From: JBBQFI01 sp038237805
GTDB lineage: Bacteria; Verrucomicrobiota; Verrucomicrobiia; Chthoniobacterales; UBA10450
Direction of reading: 5' to 3'
DNA length: 64,000 nucleotides
NCBI GenBank assembly: GCA_038237805.1
Contig: JBBRYI010000001.1
Coordinates: 62,001 to 126,000, forward strand
The notes under the pieces are model-generated. The model was given only the letters and a program-made list of their open reading frames with translations. It had not been told where the DNA came from and searched no databases. Below, piece after piece: positions 17,956 through 27,512 of the stretch. Position 1 is the first letter of the stretch; every line of letters begins with the position of its first letter. The position numbers and the translations under genes are program-made.

Positions 17956-18285
17956 ATGTTAAACGCATTTATCGCTCAAGCACAAGCGGCGTCGCCCGCG
18001 GCCGGAGGCCCGAATCCGATCGCGTCCTTTATCCCGCTGATCCTAATCTTTGTTATAATGTACTTCCTGCTTTTTCGGCCGCAGATGCGCCGGCAAAAGG
18101 AACAGCAGCGCGTGGTCTCGGCGTTAAAGACGGGCGATCGCGTCGTCACCGGGTCCGGAATTCACGGGCTGATTTCAAATGTCAAAGATACGACCGTGAT
18201 TTTAAAGGTGGCCGACAATGTTAAGATCGAAATTGAAAAATCGGCAGTCACAAGTGTTTTGAAATCGGAGGCAGCGAAACCGTAA
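17956..18285 (+). CDS. yajC: Sec translocon accessory protein YajC
   Basis: YajC is a small single-span membrane partner of SecDF. The 109-residue protein has one transmembrane segment (about 24-41, IPLILIFVIMYFLLFRPQ) followed by the RRQKEQQRVVSALKTGDRVV motif. It lies upstream of secDF as usual; the 50-base gap contains a fragment of a family E repeat. Confidence 0.93.
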   Translation: MLNAFIAQAQAASPAAGGPNPIASFIPLILIFVIMYFLLFRPQMRRQKEQQRVVSALKTGDRVVTGSGIHGLISNVKDTTVILKVADNVKIEIEKSAVTSVLKSEAAKP

Positions 18286-18335
18286 GAGATGTCTCGACTT
18301 CGCTCGCCCTGGCATAGGCTCTGCCGACTATTGGT

Positions 18336-20675
18336 ATGAACCCCGCACTCACGTTTCTCTGCGGTCTCGCGCTGCTGATTCTTTTCGGCTGGTATTTCGC
18401 CACTGATTACGGTGTGCGGAAAAGAGTTCTGGCGACGCTCCTGATGTTGCTGTTCGTCGTGTTTAGCGTCACAACGATCTGGCCGCCCGAGAAAAAGATT
18501 GCGCTCGGTCTCGATATTCAGGGAGGGACATCATTTCTTATTCGCCTGAAGGAAACCGACAAGACGGTGACAAAAGCGATGCTCGACCAGGCCGTGGAAG
18601 TCATTCGCAAGCGCGTGGATTATTTTGGCGGCGGCGAGCCGGTCATCACGCCCGTGGGGAACGATCGTATTCTTGTTCAGATCCCGGGACTCGATCCTGC
18701 AAAAATTGAAGAGGCGCGGCAGCAGTTGTCTCGGGTGGCGAAACTCGAATTCCGCCTGGTTTATCCCGATAACGGCGACCGCTTGAAAGAGATCGACGGG
18801 GGCCAGCAAGTAATTCCGCCGGAGTATCGGGTCGAAACTTATACGCTGCATGCCGAAGGAGACAAGAAGCCCGCGCAGGAACGGTTGCTTGTGAAAAAGA
18901 AGGCCGATCTCGGCGGCGATCGAGTGAAGGAATCCCATGCTTATTACGGCAATGAAGGGTGGACTGTTCAACTCCGTTTCGACGGGGACGGCGCGAAGCA
19001 GTTCGGCAAAATCACCGAGCAATATAAAGGTCACCGTTTCGCCATCGTGCTTGATGGGGCGATTCAATCTGCGCCGGTGATTCGCGATGCGATCTACGGA
19101 GGCGACGCTGTTATTACAGGCCGTTTTTCCGAACAGGAAGCGCGTGGACTCGCCAGCGTACTCGAGAATCCTTTGCAAACTCCGGTTAGCATCGAAGAGG
19201 AACGCAGCGTTTCCCCCACACTCGGCGCGGACTCGATTCGCGCGAGTATCATCGCGGGCTTGATCGGCCTCGGGATCACGATGGTTTGCGTTCTCGCCTA
19301 CTACAAATTCGCGGGATTGATCGCGAACCTGGCGCTGCTTATCAACATCATCCTGCTGATCGGCGCGCTGACGATGTTCAAGTTCGTCCTCACGCTCCCG
19401 GGCATTGCCGGCATCATTCTCACGATCGGTTTGTCGGTGGACGCGAACGTTTTGATTTACGAGCGATTGCGAGAGGAGCTTGCTCTGGGTAAATCGCTCA
19501 AGGCTGCAGTGCAGGCGGCTTACGAAAAAGCATTCAGTTCCATCTTCGATGCAAACGTGACGACGTTGATCACGGCCGCGATTTTGTTCTGGAAGGCGAG
19601 TGGGCCGGTCAAGGGATTCGCGATTTCGCTTAGCCTCGGCATTCTCGCCTCTCTCTTTACCGCGCTCATCGTCGGGCGAAATCTATTCAGCTGGTTTGTT
19701 GATACCGGGCGCGTGAAGCGGGTGTCGATGCTCCATCTTATTTCGTCACAAAATATCGACTTTCTGGGCAAGGGTCTGATCGCTGTGCTTATTTCGCTGG
19801 CGTTGCTCGTCGCAGGAGGAGCGGCGTTTGTAATGCGCGGTGACAAAAACTTCGGCGTCGATTTTAAGGGCGGCGACCTCATCACATTGAGCACAACGCA
19901 CGAAGTGCCGGTGGAAAAGATCCGCGACAGTCTCAAACCGCTGCATCTTTCCGATGCGCCTATCCAGGAATCGGCGCAAGGCGGGAAGTTTTACGCCACG
20001 ATTCGGGGGCCGCTCAATACGAGCGAAGCGATCGAAAAACAAATCATGCAATCGATTCCCGATGCCGGCTTTAAAGTCGAACGCGCGGAGAGAGTAGGCG
20101 CACTTGTCGGCGGCGAGCTGGCGAAGAGTTCTCTTTGGGCCTTGGGAATTGGAATTGTCGGCATCTTAATTTTCGTCACGTTTAGATTCGAATTGTCGTT
20201 CGCGGTCGGCGCGATCGTCGCGCTTCTCCATGACGTGCTGATGACGGTAGGAGTTTTTGCGCTCCTCGGTCGGGAATTAACTCTCACCATGGTCGGCGCA
20301 GTCCTTACCATCGCGGGTTACTCGATTAACGATACGATCGTTGTGTACGACCGAATCCGCGAAGGTTTGGCCAGCGGACAGCGCGGCTCGATCGAGCAGA
20401 TTATGAATCGAAGCATCAATCAGACGTTGAGCCGCACTATTTTGACCAGCACGGTCACGCTCATTCCCATTCTCTGTTTGTTCTTCTTCGGAGGGGACGT
20501 TTTGCGCGATTTTTCACTCGCCATTATCATCGGGGTCGTGGTGGGCACTTATTCGTCGATCTTTATCGCTTCGCCGATCGTCCTTTGGTGGACGAGAGCC
20601 CGCGGAGGCAGTGCCAAGAGCCTCCGTCGAGAGATTACGCAGAAGGCGACTGCGGCTAATCCGGCTGCCTCCTAA
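18336..20675 (+). CDS. secDF: SecD-SecF fusion, protein-export membrane protein
   Basis: SecDF uses the proton gradient to pull exported proteins. SecD occupies about 1-465: TM1 near 28-48, LGLDIQGGTSFLIRL (58-72), the large periplasmic P1 domain to about 300, then five TM helices with IGLSVDANVLIYERLREE (364-381). SecF starts near 470 with FGVDFKGGDLITL (506-518) and ends with the helix bundle containing GYSINDTIVVYDRIRE. The 779-residue fusion is a natural arrangement, as in some Firmicutes and other phyla. It is the third gene of the tgt-yajC-secDF set. Confidence 0.96.
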   Translation: MNPALTFLCGLALLILFGWYFATDYGVRKRVLATLLMLLFVVFSVTTIWPPEKKIALGLDIQGGTSFLIRLKETDKTVTKAMLDQAVEVIRKRVDYFGGGEPVITPVGNDRILVQIPGLDPAKIEEARQQLSRVAKLEFRLVYPDNGDRLKEIDGGQQVIPPEYRVETYTLHAEGDKKPAQERLLVKKKADLGGDRVKESHAYYGNEGWTVQLRFDGDGAKQFGKITEQYKGHRFAIVLDGAIQSAPVIRDAIYGGDAVITGRFSEQEARGLASVLENPLQTPVSIEEERSVSPTLGADSIRASIIAGLIGLGITMVCVLAYYKFAGLIANLALLINIILLIGALTMFKFVLTLPGIAGIILTIGLSVDANVLIYERLREELALGKSLKAAVQAAYEKAFSSIFDANVTTLITAAILFWKASGPVKGFAISLSLGILASLFTALIVGRNLFSWFVDTGRVKRVSMLHLISSQNIDFLGKGLIAVLISLALLVAGGAAFVMRGDKNFGVDFKGGDLITLSTTHEVPVEKIRDSLKPLHLSDAPIQESAQGGKFYATIRGPLNTSEAIEKQIMQSIPDAGFKVERAERVGALVGGELAKSSLWALGIGIVGILIFVTFRFELSFAVGAIVALLHDVLMTVGVFALLGRELTLTMVGAVLTIAGYSINDTIVVYDRIREGLASGQRGSIEQIMNRSINQTLSRTILTSTVTLIPILCLFFFGGDVLRDFSLAIIIGVVVGTYSSIFIASPIVLWWTRARGGSAKSLRREITQKATAANPAAS

Positions 20676-20772
20676 GGAAAGTTATTCACAAAAGTTGACG
20701 CCATCCCATGACCTGCGTAGGCTCGCGGGTCGCCGGTGGATTTTAAAACATTTTCCAGTCAGGAGAGGAATC

Positions 20773-20970
20773 ATGCCAGAAGTAATCGTTCGCAAAGGTG
20801 AGCCCGTAGATCGCGCGCTAAAGCGCTTGAAAAACAAGCTCGATGCCGAGGGAATTCTCGAAGAAGTCCGTCGTTTGCGAGCGTTCGAGACGCCGAACCA
20901 GAAAAGTCGCCGCAAGGCCAAGGCAAACGCGAAGCGCGGCCGCCCGAAATTTCGGTTCAATCCCTCCTAA
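20773..20970 (+). CDS. rpsU: 30S ribosomal protein S21
   Basis: From the ATG at 20773, preceded by a strong AGGAGAGG (20761-20768), the protein is 65 residues, MPEVIVRKGEPVDRALKRLK to GRPKFRFNPS. S21 is a small basic protein at the platform that helps mRNA selection. The open frame reaches further upstream into secDF but the SD decides the start. A fragment related to the family F palindromic repeat (about 20973-21003) follows the stop. Confidence 0.95.
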   Translation: MPEVIVRKGEPVDRALKRLKNKLDAEGILEEVRRLRAFETPNQKSRRKAKANAKRGRPKFRFNPS

Positions 20971-20998
20971 GGTAAGGGGCGATTGACCCAATCGCCCG

Positions 20999-22612
20999 CT
21001 ACAATTCGCATTCGCAGACGATCCGGAAGCCGAGATCGTTGCAGCTATAGTTAGGCGCGTTCGCGCTGCGCGTCGTCGCCCGCAAACTGTTGAAACGAGA
21101 TTTCCAACTTCCGCCCCGGTAGACACGCTTGGTGCCGTTGCCCGGCCCGTGGGGATTTACCCGTGGCGTTCCACGATAGGGCTCATAATAATCAAGGCAC
21201 CATTCCCAGACATTGCCCGCCATGTCTTCCAGCCCAAATGGACTGACGCCGACCGGGAACGAACCGATCGGGGAGGTTTCAGCATATCCGTCGTCGATCT
21301 CACGGTCGCTCCAAGCGAAGACAGTATTGCGGTCGGCAAAATTGGCGAGATCGCCGCGACGTCCGTAATTTCCCCACGGATATTTCCGGTCATCGCTGCC
21401 CCGCGCTGCGTATTCCCATTCTGCCTCGGTCGGCAGTCTGTATTTGCGCCGCTCGCGTGCCCCGAGCCATTGGCAAAATTTCGTCGCGTCGAGGCTGCTG
21501 ACGTAGATGACAGGGTGACGATCGCCCGCGCCGGCCGCGCGTTTGCGCGCATGGGCAGGGTCAAATTCTTCGTATTGCGCGTTGGTAATGAGATGGCGCG
21601 AGATGTAGAAGCGACTCAATATCACTTTCGTCGCAGGACGTTCGTTAGGCGGCGCATCGACGGCCTCACTTCCCATCATGAATTCCGCGCTGGGAATAAA
21701 GATCATCTGATCGCGGATTGAATTTTCGAAATTGGAAAACCGCGCGCGTTCTTCAGCGACATTAATGACAATTTTCGGAAGCGTTTCCGCCTTCTCGGCG
21801 GCCGGACTCTTTGCCGCGTTTTGTACGACCTTGCGTACAACCGGCTGGGGCTTCGCGCCGGCATCAGAGCGCTCTTCAATTTCTTCGAGATAAACGTCGA
21901 CCATGTCTTCGGCTTCACCCGGGTCGATCCCGAGGTTTTCGGCCATATTGATGAACGCATCCCGCTGATCGTCCGTCATTGCATCGCTATCGAGCGCGCT
22001 TAGTCGGAGCATGCGCATGAAGTCGTCCTTTTTATTCAGTGCGGGTTGTGTTGCCGACCTTTTCGCTTCCGCGGCCTGCGCCGCCTTGACTTCTTCTTCG
22101 TTAACCCTTCGCACCCCGGAATCGATGAGCTCCGCCTCGATGAGCTTCAACATTTCCTCATCATCAAGCCCAAGCTCTTTACCGAAACGGACCAGGGCCG
22201 CCTCTTCATCGTTACGCAAAACGCCGCTGGAAAGAGCAAAGGTGAGATACTTTTGGAATTCTGTCAGCGCTTCCTCGTGCGCCTGCTTCGCCAGTTCATC
22301 ATCCATTTGGCGACGTCGTTCCGGATCGAGCAGCTCCACTCGTGCCTGGGTTAGATAGCGCGACGATTCCTCCAGTCCCGAACGGAGAATCTGGGCCAGC
22401 GGGTTGCTGGGCTGGTTTTTAAGCGGGAGTTTCTTTTGCCACCACCGCAACAACTCGCGGCAGTGCTCCTCGATCAGCTCGTTAGACGGATTGGTGCGCG
22501 GATCGAGGCAGAGTCGTTCGTAAAGATTGGTCGACTTGTAATTATTCCAGCCTTCCCATTTTCTGGGATCGTCCGGTAAGGGCATGGGAAATTGGGCATC
22601 GCATTTGATCAT
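20999..22612 (-). CDS. J-like / TerB-like / SUMF1-domain protein
   Basis: The 537-residue protein has three parts. Residues 29-105 (TNLYERLCLDPRTNPSNELI ... YLTQARVELLDPERRRQMDD) follow the J-domain pattern but lack HPD. Two TerB-like repeats follow (about 128-168 and 200-244, LGLDDEEMLKLIEAEL and LGIDPGEAEDMVDVYL). The C-terminal SUMF1 fold (300-537) shows RLPTEAEWEYAARG, YPWGN, DMAGNVWEW, YRGGSW and LGFRIV. The cysteine pair of true formylglycine-generating enzymes is absent, so it is probably a binding module. It starts two bases after the dnaK-like stop, so it is likely a co-chaperone or client-recognition factor for that Hsp70; this is inference. Confidence 0.85.
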   Translation of the reverse strand: MIKCDAQFPMPLPDDPRKWEGWNNYKSTNLYERLCLDPRTNPSNELIEEHCRELLRWWQKKLPLKNQPSNPLAQILRSGLEESSRYLTQARVELLDPERRRQMDDELAKQAHEEALTEFQKYLTFALSSGVLRNDEEAALVRFGKELGLDDEEMLKLIEAELIDSGVRRVNEEEVKAAQAAEAKRSATQPALNKKDDFMRMLRLSALDSDAMTDDQRDAFINMAENLGIDPGEAEDMVDVYLEEIEERSDAGAKPQPVVRKVVQNAAKSPAAEKAETLPKIVINVAEERARFSNFENSIRDQMIFIPSAEFMMGSEAVDAPPNERPATKVILSRFYISRHLITNAQYEEFDPAHARKRAAGAGDRHPVIYVSSLDATKFCQWLGARERRKYRLPTEAEWEYAARGSDDRKYPWGNYGRRGDLANFADRNTVFAWSDREIDDGYAETSPIGSFPVGVSPFGLEDMAGNVWEWCLDYYEPYRGTPRVNPHGPGNGTKRVYRGGSWKSRFNSLRATTRSANAPNYSCNDLGFRIVCECEL

Positions 22613-22614
22613 CT

Positions 22615-24177
22615 CTAGGCGACATTCATTTCTCCAATTCCAGCGGCGGCCTTCTCGATCTCACTTGGTGCGAGGCCGGTGTTGCGCTCGATAGTAACCT
22701 TCTTTTGATTGCCCGCCGCGGTTACTCCGACCTCGAGCACCTGATTGGTGTTGTAAGAGTAACTCAATTCCACTGGCGAACCCTTTGGCAGGAACGGTGG
22801 CAATTCCACGTCGCAAATGCCAAGAGGCGTGCATTCTCCCGGAACAGTGCTTTCGCCTTCCACGATTTTAACGATCACGCGCTGCATGTTCGCACTGGCC
22901 GTGCCGAAGGAATTTCGCGCTACTGCCGGAATCGCATTCATTTTCCGAATCATGGGAAAAACATATTCCTCCAGGTTCGCTTCATCCCACAGCACGACGC
23001 CAAGCGTATGCGATGTGATATTCGTTACCTGAATCAGGCCGCCTTCACGGGAAGAAAATTGCTGACGCGTGTCTTCGGGTAGAACTTTCAAGCCCGAAAC
23101 TTCTTCTTCGTGCAGCAAGGAGAGGATCGCTTGCACGGCAGCGCCGATCGCCACTGCTTCGTCGGGATTAACGTCGTCGACGAGCGGCGCGGAGGACAAC
23201 TGCGAAATCATTTCGCGCACCATCGGCATGCGGGTCATACCGCCAACGAGCAGGACCTTGTCGAGGTCTTGCCAACTCATTTTGGCTTCCTGCATGACGA
23301 TCTCGCAGATCATTTTGCATTTTTCGATGAGGTGGCGCGTCTTCGCTTCGAAATCCGTGCGCGTGAGCTCTACCTTGACACTTTTGCCGTTGTGATTTGC
23401 AACAATCGCCGTCCGATCACGACTGGAAAGTTGGATTTTCGCGGAGAGCGCTCGGCTTTGCAGATCCTGATAACTTGCCAGATCGAGCAGCGGATTTTCG
23501 CCGTGCTGGCGATCGAATTCTTCCGCAACCAAATTAACGATCACATCGTCCCAATCTTTGCCGCCCAAGCGATGGTCGCCATTAGTGGCCAGCATCTGAA
23601 TCTTGTGCGTGTGGATCTTCATGATCGTGACGTCGAACGTGCCGCCGCCAAGATCGAAAACAAAAACGGTTTGATCTTCATCGAGCTTGTCGAGGCCGTA
23701 GGCCAGCGCGGCCGCAGTCGGCTCGTTGATGATTTGCAGGACATTGAGGCCGGCAAGCTGTCCGGCAGTAATTGTCGCGGTGCGTTCCGCGTCATTGAAA
23801 TACGCCGGCACCGTGATTACCGCGTCGGTTACCGGTTCCTTCAAATATTTTTCCGCGTCAGCTTTTAGCTTTTTGATGATGAGCGCGGAAAGTTCTTCGG
23901 CCGAATAAACCTTGCCGTCGAATTCGCGATGAAATTGCTCTTTCGGTTTGCCGATTTCGCGCTTCACGAAATCCACAATGCGCTCTGGTTCCGCCACCGA
24001 ATTGTTTTTCGCCAGCGTTCCGACAATCACACTACCGCCGTCGTAAAGAATGACCGAGGGAGTAATTCGCTCGCTCTCTGAGTTGGGAATGATCTGCGGT
24101 TTTCCGTAGGCATCGATGTGGGCCACGACGGAAAATGTCGTTCCGAGGTCGATTCCAACTGCTTTTCGTTGCGTCAT
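22615..24177 (-). CDS. DnaK-like Hsp70 lacking the C-terminal lid
   Basis: This Hsp70 family ATPase has the phosphate-1 motif GIDLGTTFS (8-16), the INEPTAAALAYG motif, FDLGGGTFDVTI and LVGGMTRMPMVREM. The beta substrate-binding domain follows (about 385-500). The protein stops at 520 residues, just where helix A of the lid would begin (SEIEKAAAGIGEMNVA), so the alpha-helical lid and any EEVD tail are missing. DnaK proper has about 610-640 residues. It lies between a GrpE-like gene and the J/TerB/SUMF1 gene, giving a dedicated three-gene chaperone set. It is not the housekeeping dnaK by structure. Confidence 0.92.
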   Translation of the reverse strand: MTQRKAVGIDLGTTFSVVAHIDAYGKPQIIPNSESERITPSVILYDGGSVIVGTLAKNNSVAEPERIVDFVKREIGKPKEQFHREFDGKVYSAEELSALIIKKLKADAEKYLKEPVTDAVITVPAYFNDAERTATITAGQLAGLNVLQIINEPTAAALAYGLDKLDEDQTVFVFDLGGGTFDVTIMKIHTHKIQMLATNGDHRLGGKDWDDVIVNLVAEEFDRQHGENPLLDLASYQDLQSRALSAKIQLSSRDRTAIVANHNGKSVKVELTRTDFEAKTRHLIEKCKMICEIVMQEAKMSWQDLDKVLLVGGMTRMPMVREMISQLSSAPLVDDVNPDEAVAIGAAVQAILSLLHEEEVSGLKVLPEDTRQQFSSREGGLIQVTNITSHTLGVVLWDEANLEEYVFPMIRKMNAIPAVARNSFGTASANMQRVIVKIVEGESTVPGECTPLGICDVELPPFLPKGSPVELSYSYNTNQVLEVGVTAAGNQKKVTIERNTGLAPSEIEKAAAGIGEMNVA

Positions 24178-24297
24178 AGCGAGGGTGATGAAAATGAATT
24201 TGGGAAAAGCGCTTCTCTCAGCTTCCTCCTAGAAGTGCAGTTTCCATGCCGAAGGCGGAGGAAATCCGCGCGGCGCAAAATCCGCGTTCTCTTTGCG

Positions 24298-25035
24298 TTA
24301 GGCATACCGTTTCGCGATCACTTCTTCAGGGCGCAAAACACCGTCACGCCACAAGAATCCTTGCTTAACCCGCATCACGATTCGGCCGTCGTCATCGGCA
24401 AACTCCGCCGGTTCGTAACTCACCACTTTGTGCAGCTTCAGATCCACTTTCTCTTTCGCAGGAATTTCCGTCACCTCGAGACGATGCAAGATCTCGACCA
24501 GCGCATGAATCGTGTTTTCCAGATTCTCCGCCCACTGGCGAAAAGCGCCCCGCTTGCTTTCGCTCTTACTCGCTGACTTCAGTTGCGTTGATAGCGCCGT
24601 CAGGTCATCGAACAGCAAAAGAAGGTCGCGAATGTATGGCTTCTGCAGCGAGTCGCGCAAAAAATTATCGCGATACTCTTTTAACTCCTGATGCATGGAA
24701 TCGAAGAGCCGCTGATTCACGCCCTCCGCCCTGCGAATGGAATCCATTTGCGTATCGAGTTTCTTGAACTGGCGCGCAAAATCGAAAAGCTCCGACGTCG
24801 ATTTGGGGCCCGCCAACTCTTCCAATTTGTTAGTCAGACCCGTTTCGAGATTCTGAATACGCGCGTTCAAATTATAAAATTCGCGTACGACTTGTGCGAG
24901 GAGAGTGGCCACGGCGGTGTTGCTGTTGCGATTTTCCTTCGAGGCTTCCGGCAGATTCTTCTCCGCTTCCACGCTCAGTTGCTGCATGGCGGAAGCAAAC
25001 TCGCCTGCAATTGTCGCTTCTATTTCCACCGTCAA
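24298..25035 (-). CDS. GrpE-like nucleotide-exchange protein
   Basis: The 245-residue protein has a helical N-terminal part (coiled coil about 60-130) and a C-terminal GrpE-type beta domain (HKVVSYEPAEFADDDGRIVM, then KQGFLWRDGVLRPEEVIAKR). It is longer and more divergent than housekeeping GrpE and presumably serves the adjacent lidless Hsp70. The start may be TTG at 25035, overlapping the upstream stop as TTGA, or GTG at 25029. The stop sits in a near-copy of the 9-mer (GCC TAA CGC). A 120-base gap separates it from the dnaK-like gene; I see no CIRCE element there. Confidence 0.85.
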   Translation of the reverse strand: MTVEIEATIAGEFASAMQQLSVEAEKNLPEASKENRNSNTAVATLLAQVVREFYNLNARIQNLETGLTNKLEELAGPKSTSELFDFARQFKKLDTQMDSIRRAEGVNQRLFDSMHQELKEYRDNFLRDSLQKPYIRDLLLLFDDLTALSTQLKSASKSESKRGAFRQWAENLENTIHALVEILHRLEVTEIPAKEKVDLKLHKVVSYEPAEFADDDGRIVMRVKQGFLWRDGVLRPEEVIAKRYA

Positions 25036-26555
25036 CTTTCCTTCCTGTAGAAGTTTCGAATCGCTTCCACCAATCCGGGGAGGTCGTGACGGCGCGCCTC
25101 GATATCAACCTGCAACCCGCGCTCGCGAGCAGTCTTTGAAGTGATCGGACCGATGCTCGCTATTTTCATCCCCTTCGGCCATTGCAATCCGAGCGCGAGG
25201 AAATTCTCCACCGTCGAGGAGCTGGTGAAGGTAATCAGATCGGCGCCTTCTTCCATGAACCGCCGTCGCGCGCCAGTGATGTCGCGCGTTTCTGCTACCG
25301 TACGATAAGCGAAACCTTCGTCCACAATTGCTCCCAAGCTTGAGAGTTGCTTGGGGAGCACGTCTCGCGCCTGCTCTGCACGAGCCAACAGAATTCGCAG
25401 GTTTTCAATATTTCCCTCCTTCTGGAATGCGCGGACGAGTCCCTCCGCGACGAATTCTTCCGGCTCCAAGTCCACATGGAGGTGAAATTCTTTTACCCGT
25501 TGCGCGGTCGCCGGACCGATGGCGGCGATGCGCGCGCCGCCGATTGCGCGCGCGTCATCGTACAACTTGTAGAAGAGTTCGAAAAACGCAGTGACACCAT
25601 TCGGACTGGTGAAGACGATCCAATCGTACGCATGAGCATCCTGCACCAGTTCAGCAAAGGCGCGCAGATCAGTCGGCGGAACAATTCTAATCGCCGGCAA
25701 TTCCAGAACATCCGCACCGAGTCCGCGTAATTGTTCGCTCAAGATCCCTGCCTGGGACCGAGTTCTTGTCACTACGATTCTTTTGCCAAAAAGCTCTTGA
25801 TCTTCAAACCAATTCAATTTTTCGCGCAAAGAGACGACTTCGCCGAACACAGCGAGCGCGGGTGCGGCAAAATCCTTCTCGCGCGCTTGCTGAGCGATGT
25901 CACTTAGCGTCCCGACAAGAGTTCGCTGCTGGCCCGTTGTCGCCCATCGAATTAATGCGGCTGGCAAATCGGGCCGGGTTCCATGCGCGAGCATTTCGCG
26001 CGTGATGGTTTCCAGTCGCTCTATTCCCATGAGCATGACCTGCGTTCCCCCGAGCCGTGCAAGCGCCTCGAAATCAATCGAGCTTTTTTCTTTCTCCGGA
26101 TCTTCGTGGCCGGTAAAAAAGGTGACGCTCGAATTCTTTTGGCGATGCGTCAGCGGGATTCCGGCATACGCCGGTCCGGCGCTGGCCGACGAAACGCCCG
26201 GGACGATTTCAAACGAAATCCCGGCGGCAGCCAGCGACAATGCCTCTTCTGCGCCGCGGCCGAAAAGAAAGGGATCGCCCCCTTTCAGCCTAACGACTTG
26301 TTCTCCCGCACGCGCGTTTTCCACCAGCAACGCGTTGATTTCATCCTGGCTCAACGTGTGTTCGCCGGCTTTTTTCCCTGCAAAAATGATCTTGGCGCCG
26401 GCGGGCGCCCATTTCAACATTTCCGGATTGCAGAGGTAGTCGTAAACGAGAACATCGGCCTGCTCGATACATTGCTTTGCGCGCAGCGTTACCAAGCCCA
26501 AATCCCCCGGCCCTGCCCCGACCAAAAAACATTTTCCGATTTTATCTTTTCCCAT
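25032..26555 (-). CDS. cobA-hemD: Uroporphyrinogen-III methyltransferase / synthase fusion
   Basis: Residues 1-250 are an SAM-dependent uroporphyrinogen-III C-methyltransferase (FLVGAGPGDLGLVTLRA, VVRLKGGDPFLFGRG, GIPLTHR). Residues 255-507 are uroporphyrinogen-III synthase (GKRIVVTRTRSQAGILSEQL, DWIVFTSPNGVTAFF, LITFTSSSTVENFL). The fusion makes uroporphyrinogen III and its dimethylated derivative for siroheme. It overlaps hemC by 14 bases, and the GrpE-like gene overlaps its stop, so it links the heme genes to the chaperone genes. Confidence 0.95.
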   Translation of the reverse strand: MGKDKIGKCFLVGAGPGDLGLVTLRAKQCIEQADVLVYDYLCNPEMLKWAPAGAKIIFAGKKAGEHTLSQDEINALLVENARAGEQVVRLKGGDPFLFGRGAEEALSLAAAGISFEIVPGVSSASAGPAYAGIPLTHRQKNSSVTFFTGHEDPEKEKSSIDFEALARLGGTQVMLMGIERLETITREMLAHGTRPDLPAALIRWATTGQQRTLVGTLSDIAQQAREKDFAAPALAVFGEVVSLREKLNWFEDQELFGKRIVVTRTRSQAGILSEQLRGLGADVLELPAIRIVPPTDLRAFAELVQDAHAYDWIVFTSPNGVTAFFELFYKLYDDARAIGGARIAAIGPATAQRVKEFHLHVDLEPEEFVAEGLVRAFQKEGNIENLRILLARAEQARDVLPKQLSSLGAIVDEGFAYRTVAETRDITGARRRFMEEGADLITFTSSSTVENFLALGLQWPKGMKIASIGPITSKTARERGLQVDIEARRHDLPGLVEAIRNFYRKES

Positions 26556-27492
26556 ACATCACTGCGTGCAACGCGGCCGCGACATCTTCCGGTTCCTTGT
26601 TCTGCAAGGAGAACTGAATGTTGCCGGTCCTGGGCTCGGCCGCCGGTGGTTCAAAAACCTGGGCCTGCAACGTCATCATTTTAGATTCGACGCTTCCGAG
26701 GACGCCGACCGGCGAATTGCAATCGGCTTGCAGCAAACGCAAAAATTCTCGCTCCGCGTCCAACGCGAAAAGCGTCGGTGGATGATTGATTGCCCGCACG
26801 CGCTCCTTCAGTATTTCATCGCCCCTTCGTACCTGAATTGCGATCACTCCCTGCCCTCCGGCCGGAAGAAAAATGTCCGGAGGGAGCAGGTCTACGTGTA
26901 ATGATCGGTTTTCGAATTCAACGGTATCGCGAGATAAATCGTAGCCGATCCGCTCGAGGCCTGCCCGCGCGAGGACGATCGCGTCCCAATCGCTATCGAC
27001 TAATTTGCGCAACCGCGTCGGGACATTACCCCGTAATTCCGCAAAGCGAAGATCGGGACGTTTCCAACGCAGTTGATGTTGTCGCCGCACGCTGCCTGTC
27101 GCGACGGTCGCTTCACGGCGAAGCGAACTGAAGTTCTTAGCTTGTCGCATAATCAATGCGTCATCGACCGCGGCGCGCGGAAGTGTGGCGCTAATTTCCA
27201 GATCATCTGATGTATCGCTCGGCAGATCTTTGGCGCTGTGAATGGCGACGTCGATCTCACTCCGGCGCAGGGCCTGCTCAATTTCCTTCGTAAAAACGCC
27301 CTTGCGTCCAGCACGAGGATCGAACGACTCGTTAGGCAAAACGTTCCTTTCGTCGCCCGTCGTAGCAATCACTCGCACCTCCAGATTCAATTCTGGAAAA
27401 GCGGTGCGCAATGCTTGTTCAACCAGGCGCGTCTGGGCCAGCGCGAGTTCGCTCCCCCGCGTGCCAAGCACGATTCGCTGAGATTGGGGCAT
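26542..27492 (-). CDS. hemC: Porphobilinogen deaminase
   Basis: HemC polymerises four porphobilinogens to hydroxymethylbilane. The 316-residue protein has GTRGSELALAQ (10-20), the catalytic HSAKDLPSD (85-93, D89), TGSVRRQHQL and C258 in LQADCNSPVG, which binds the dipyrromethane cofactor. It lies 20 bases after hemA and overlaps the cobA-hemD start. Confidence 0.97.
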   Translation of the reverse strand: MPQSQRIVLGTRGSELALAQTRLVEQALRTAFPELNLEVRVIATTGDERNVLPNESFDPRAGRKGVFTKEIEQALRRSEIDVAIHSAKDLPSDTSDDLEISATLPRAAVDDALIMRQAKNFSSLRREATVATGSVRRQHQLRWKRPDLRFAELRGNVPTRLRKLVDSDWDAIVLARAGLERIGYDLSRDTVEFENRSLHVDLLPPDIFLPAGGQGVIAIQVRRGDEILKERVRAINHPPTLFALDAEREFLRLLQADCNSPVGVLGSVESKMMTLQAQVFEPPAAEPRTGNIQFSLQNKEPEDVAAALHAVMYGKR

Positions 27493-27512
27493 CGATGCGA
27501 GTTGGCGCGCCG

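Noticed and set aside
20999..22612. SUMF1 domain as a true formylglycine-generating enzyme for sulfatases
   Set aside because: The cysteine pair at the active-site position is missing (NSLRATTRSANAPNYSC region) and no sulfatase gene is nearby.
24178..24297. CIRCE heat-shock operator upstream of the lidless Hsp70
   Set aside because: No TTAGCACTC-N9-GAGTGCTAA-like inverted repeat is present in the 120-base gap.
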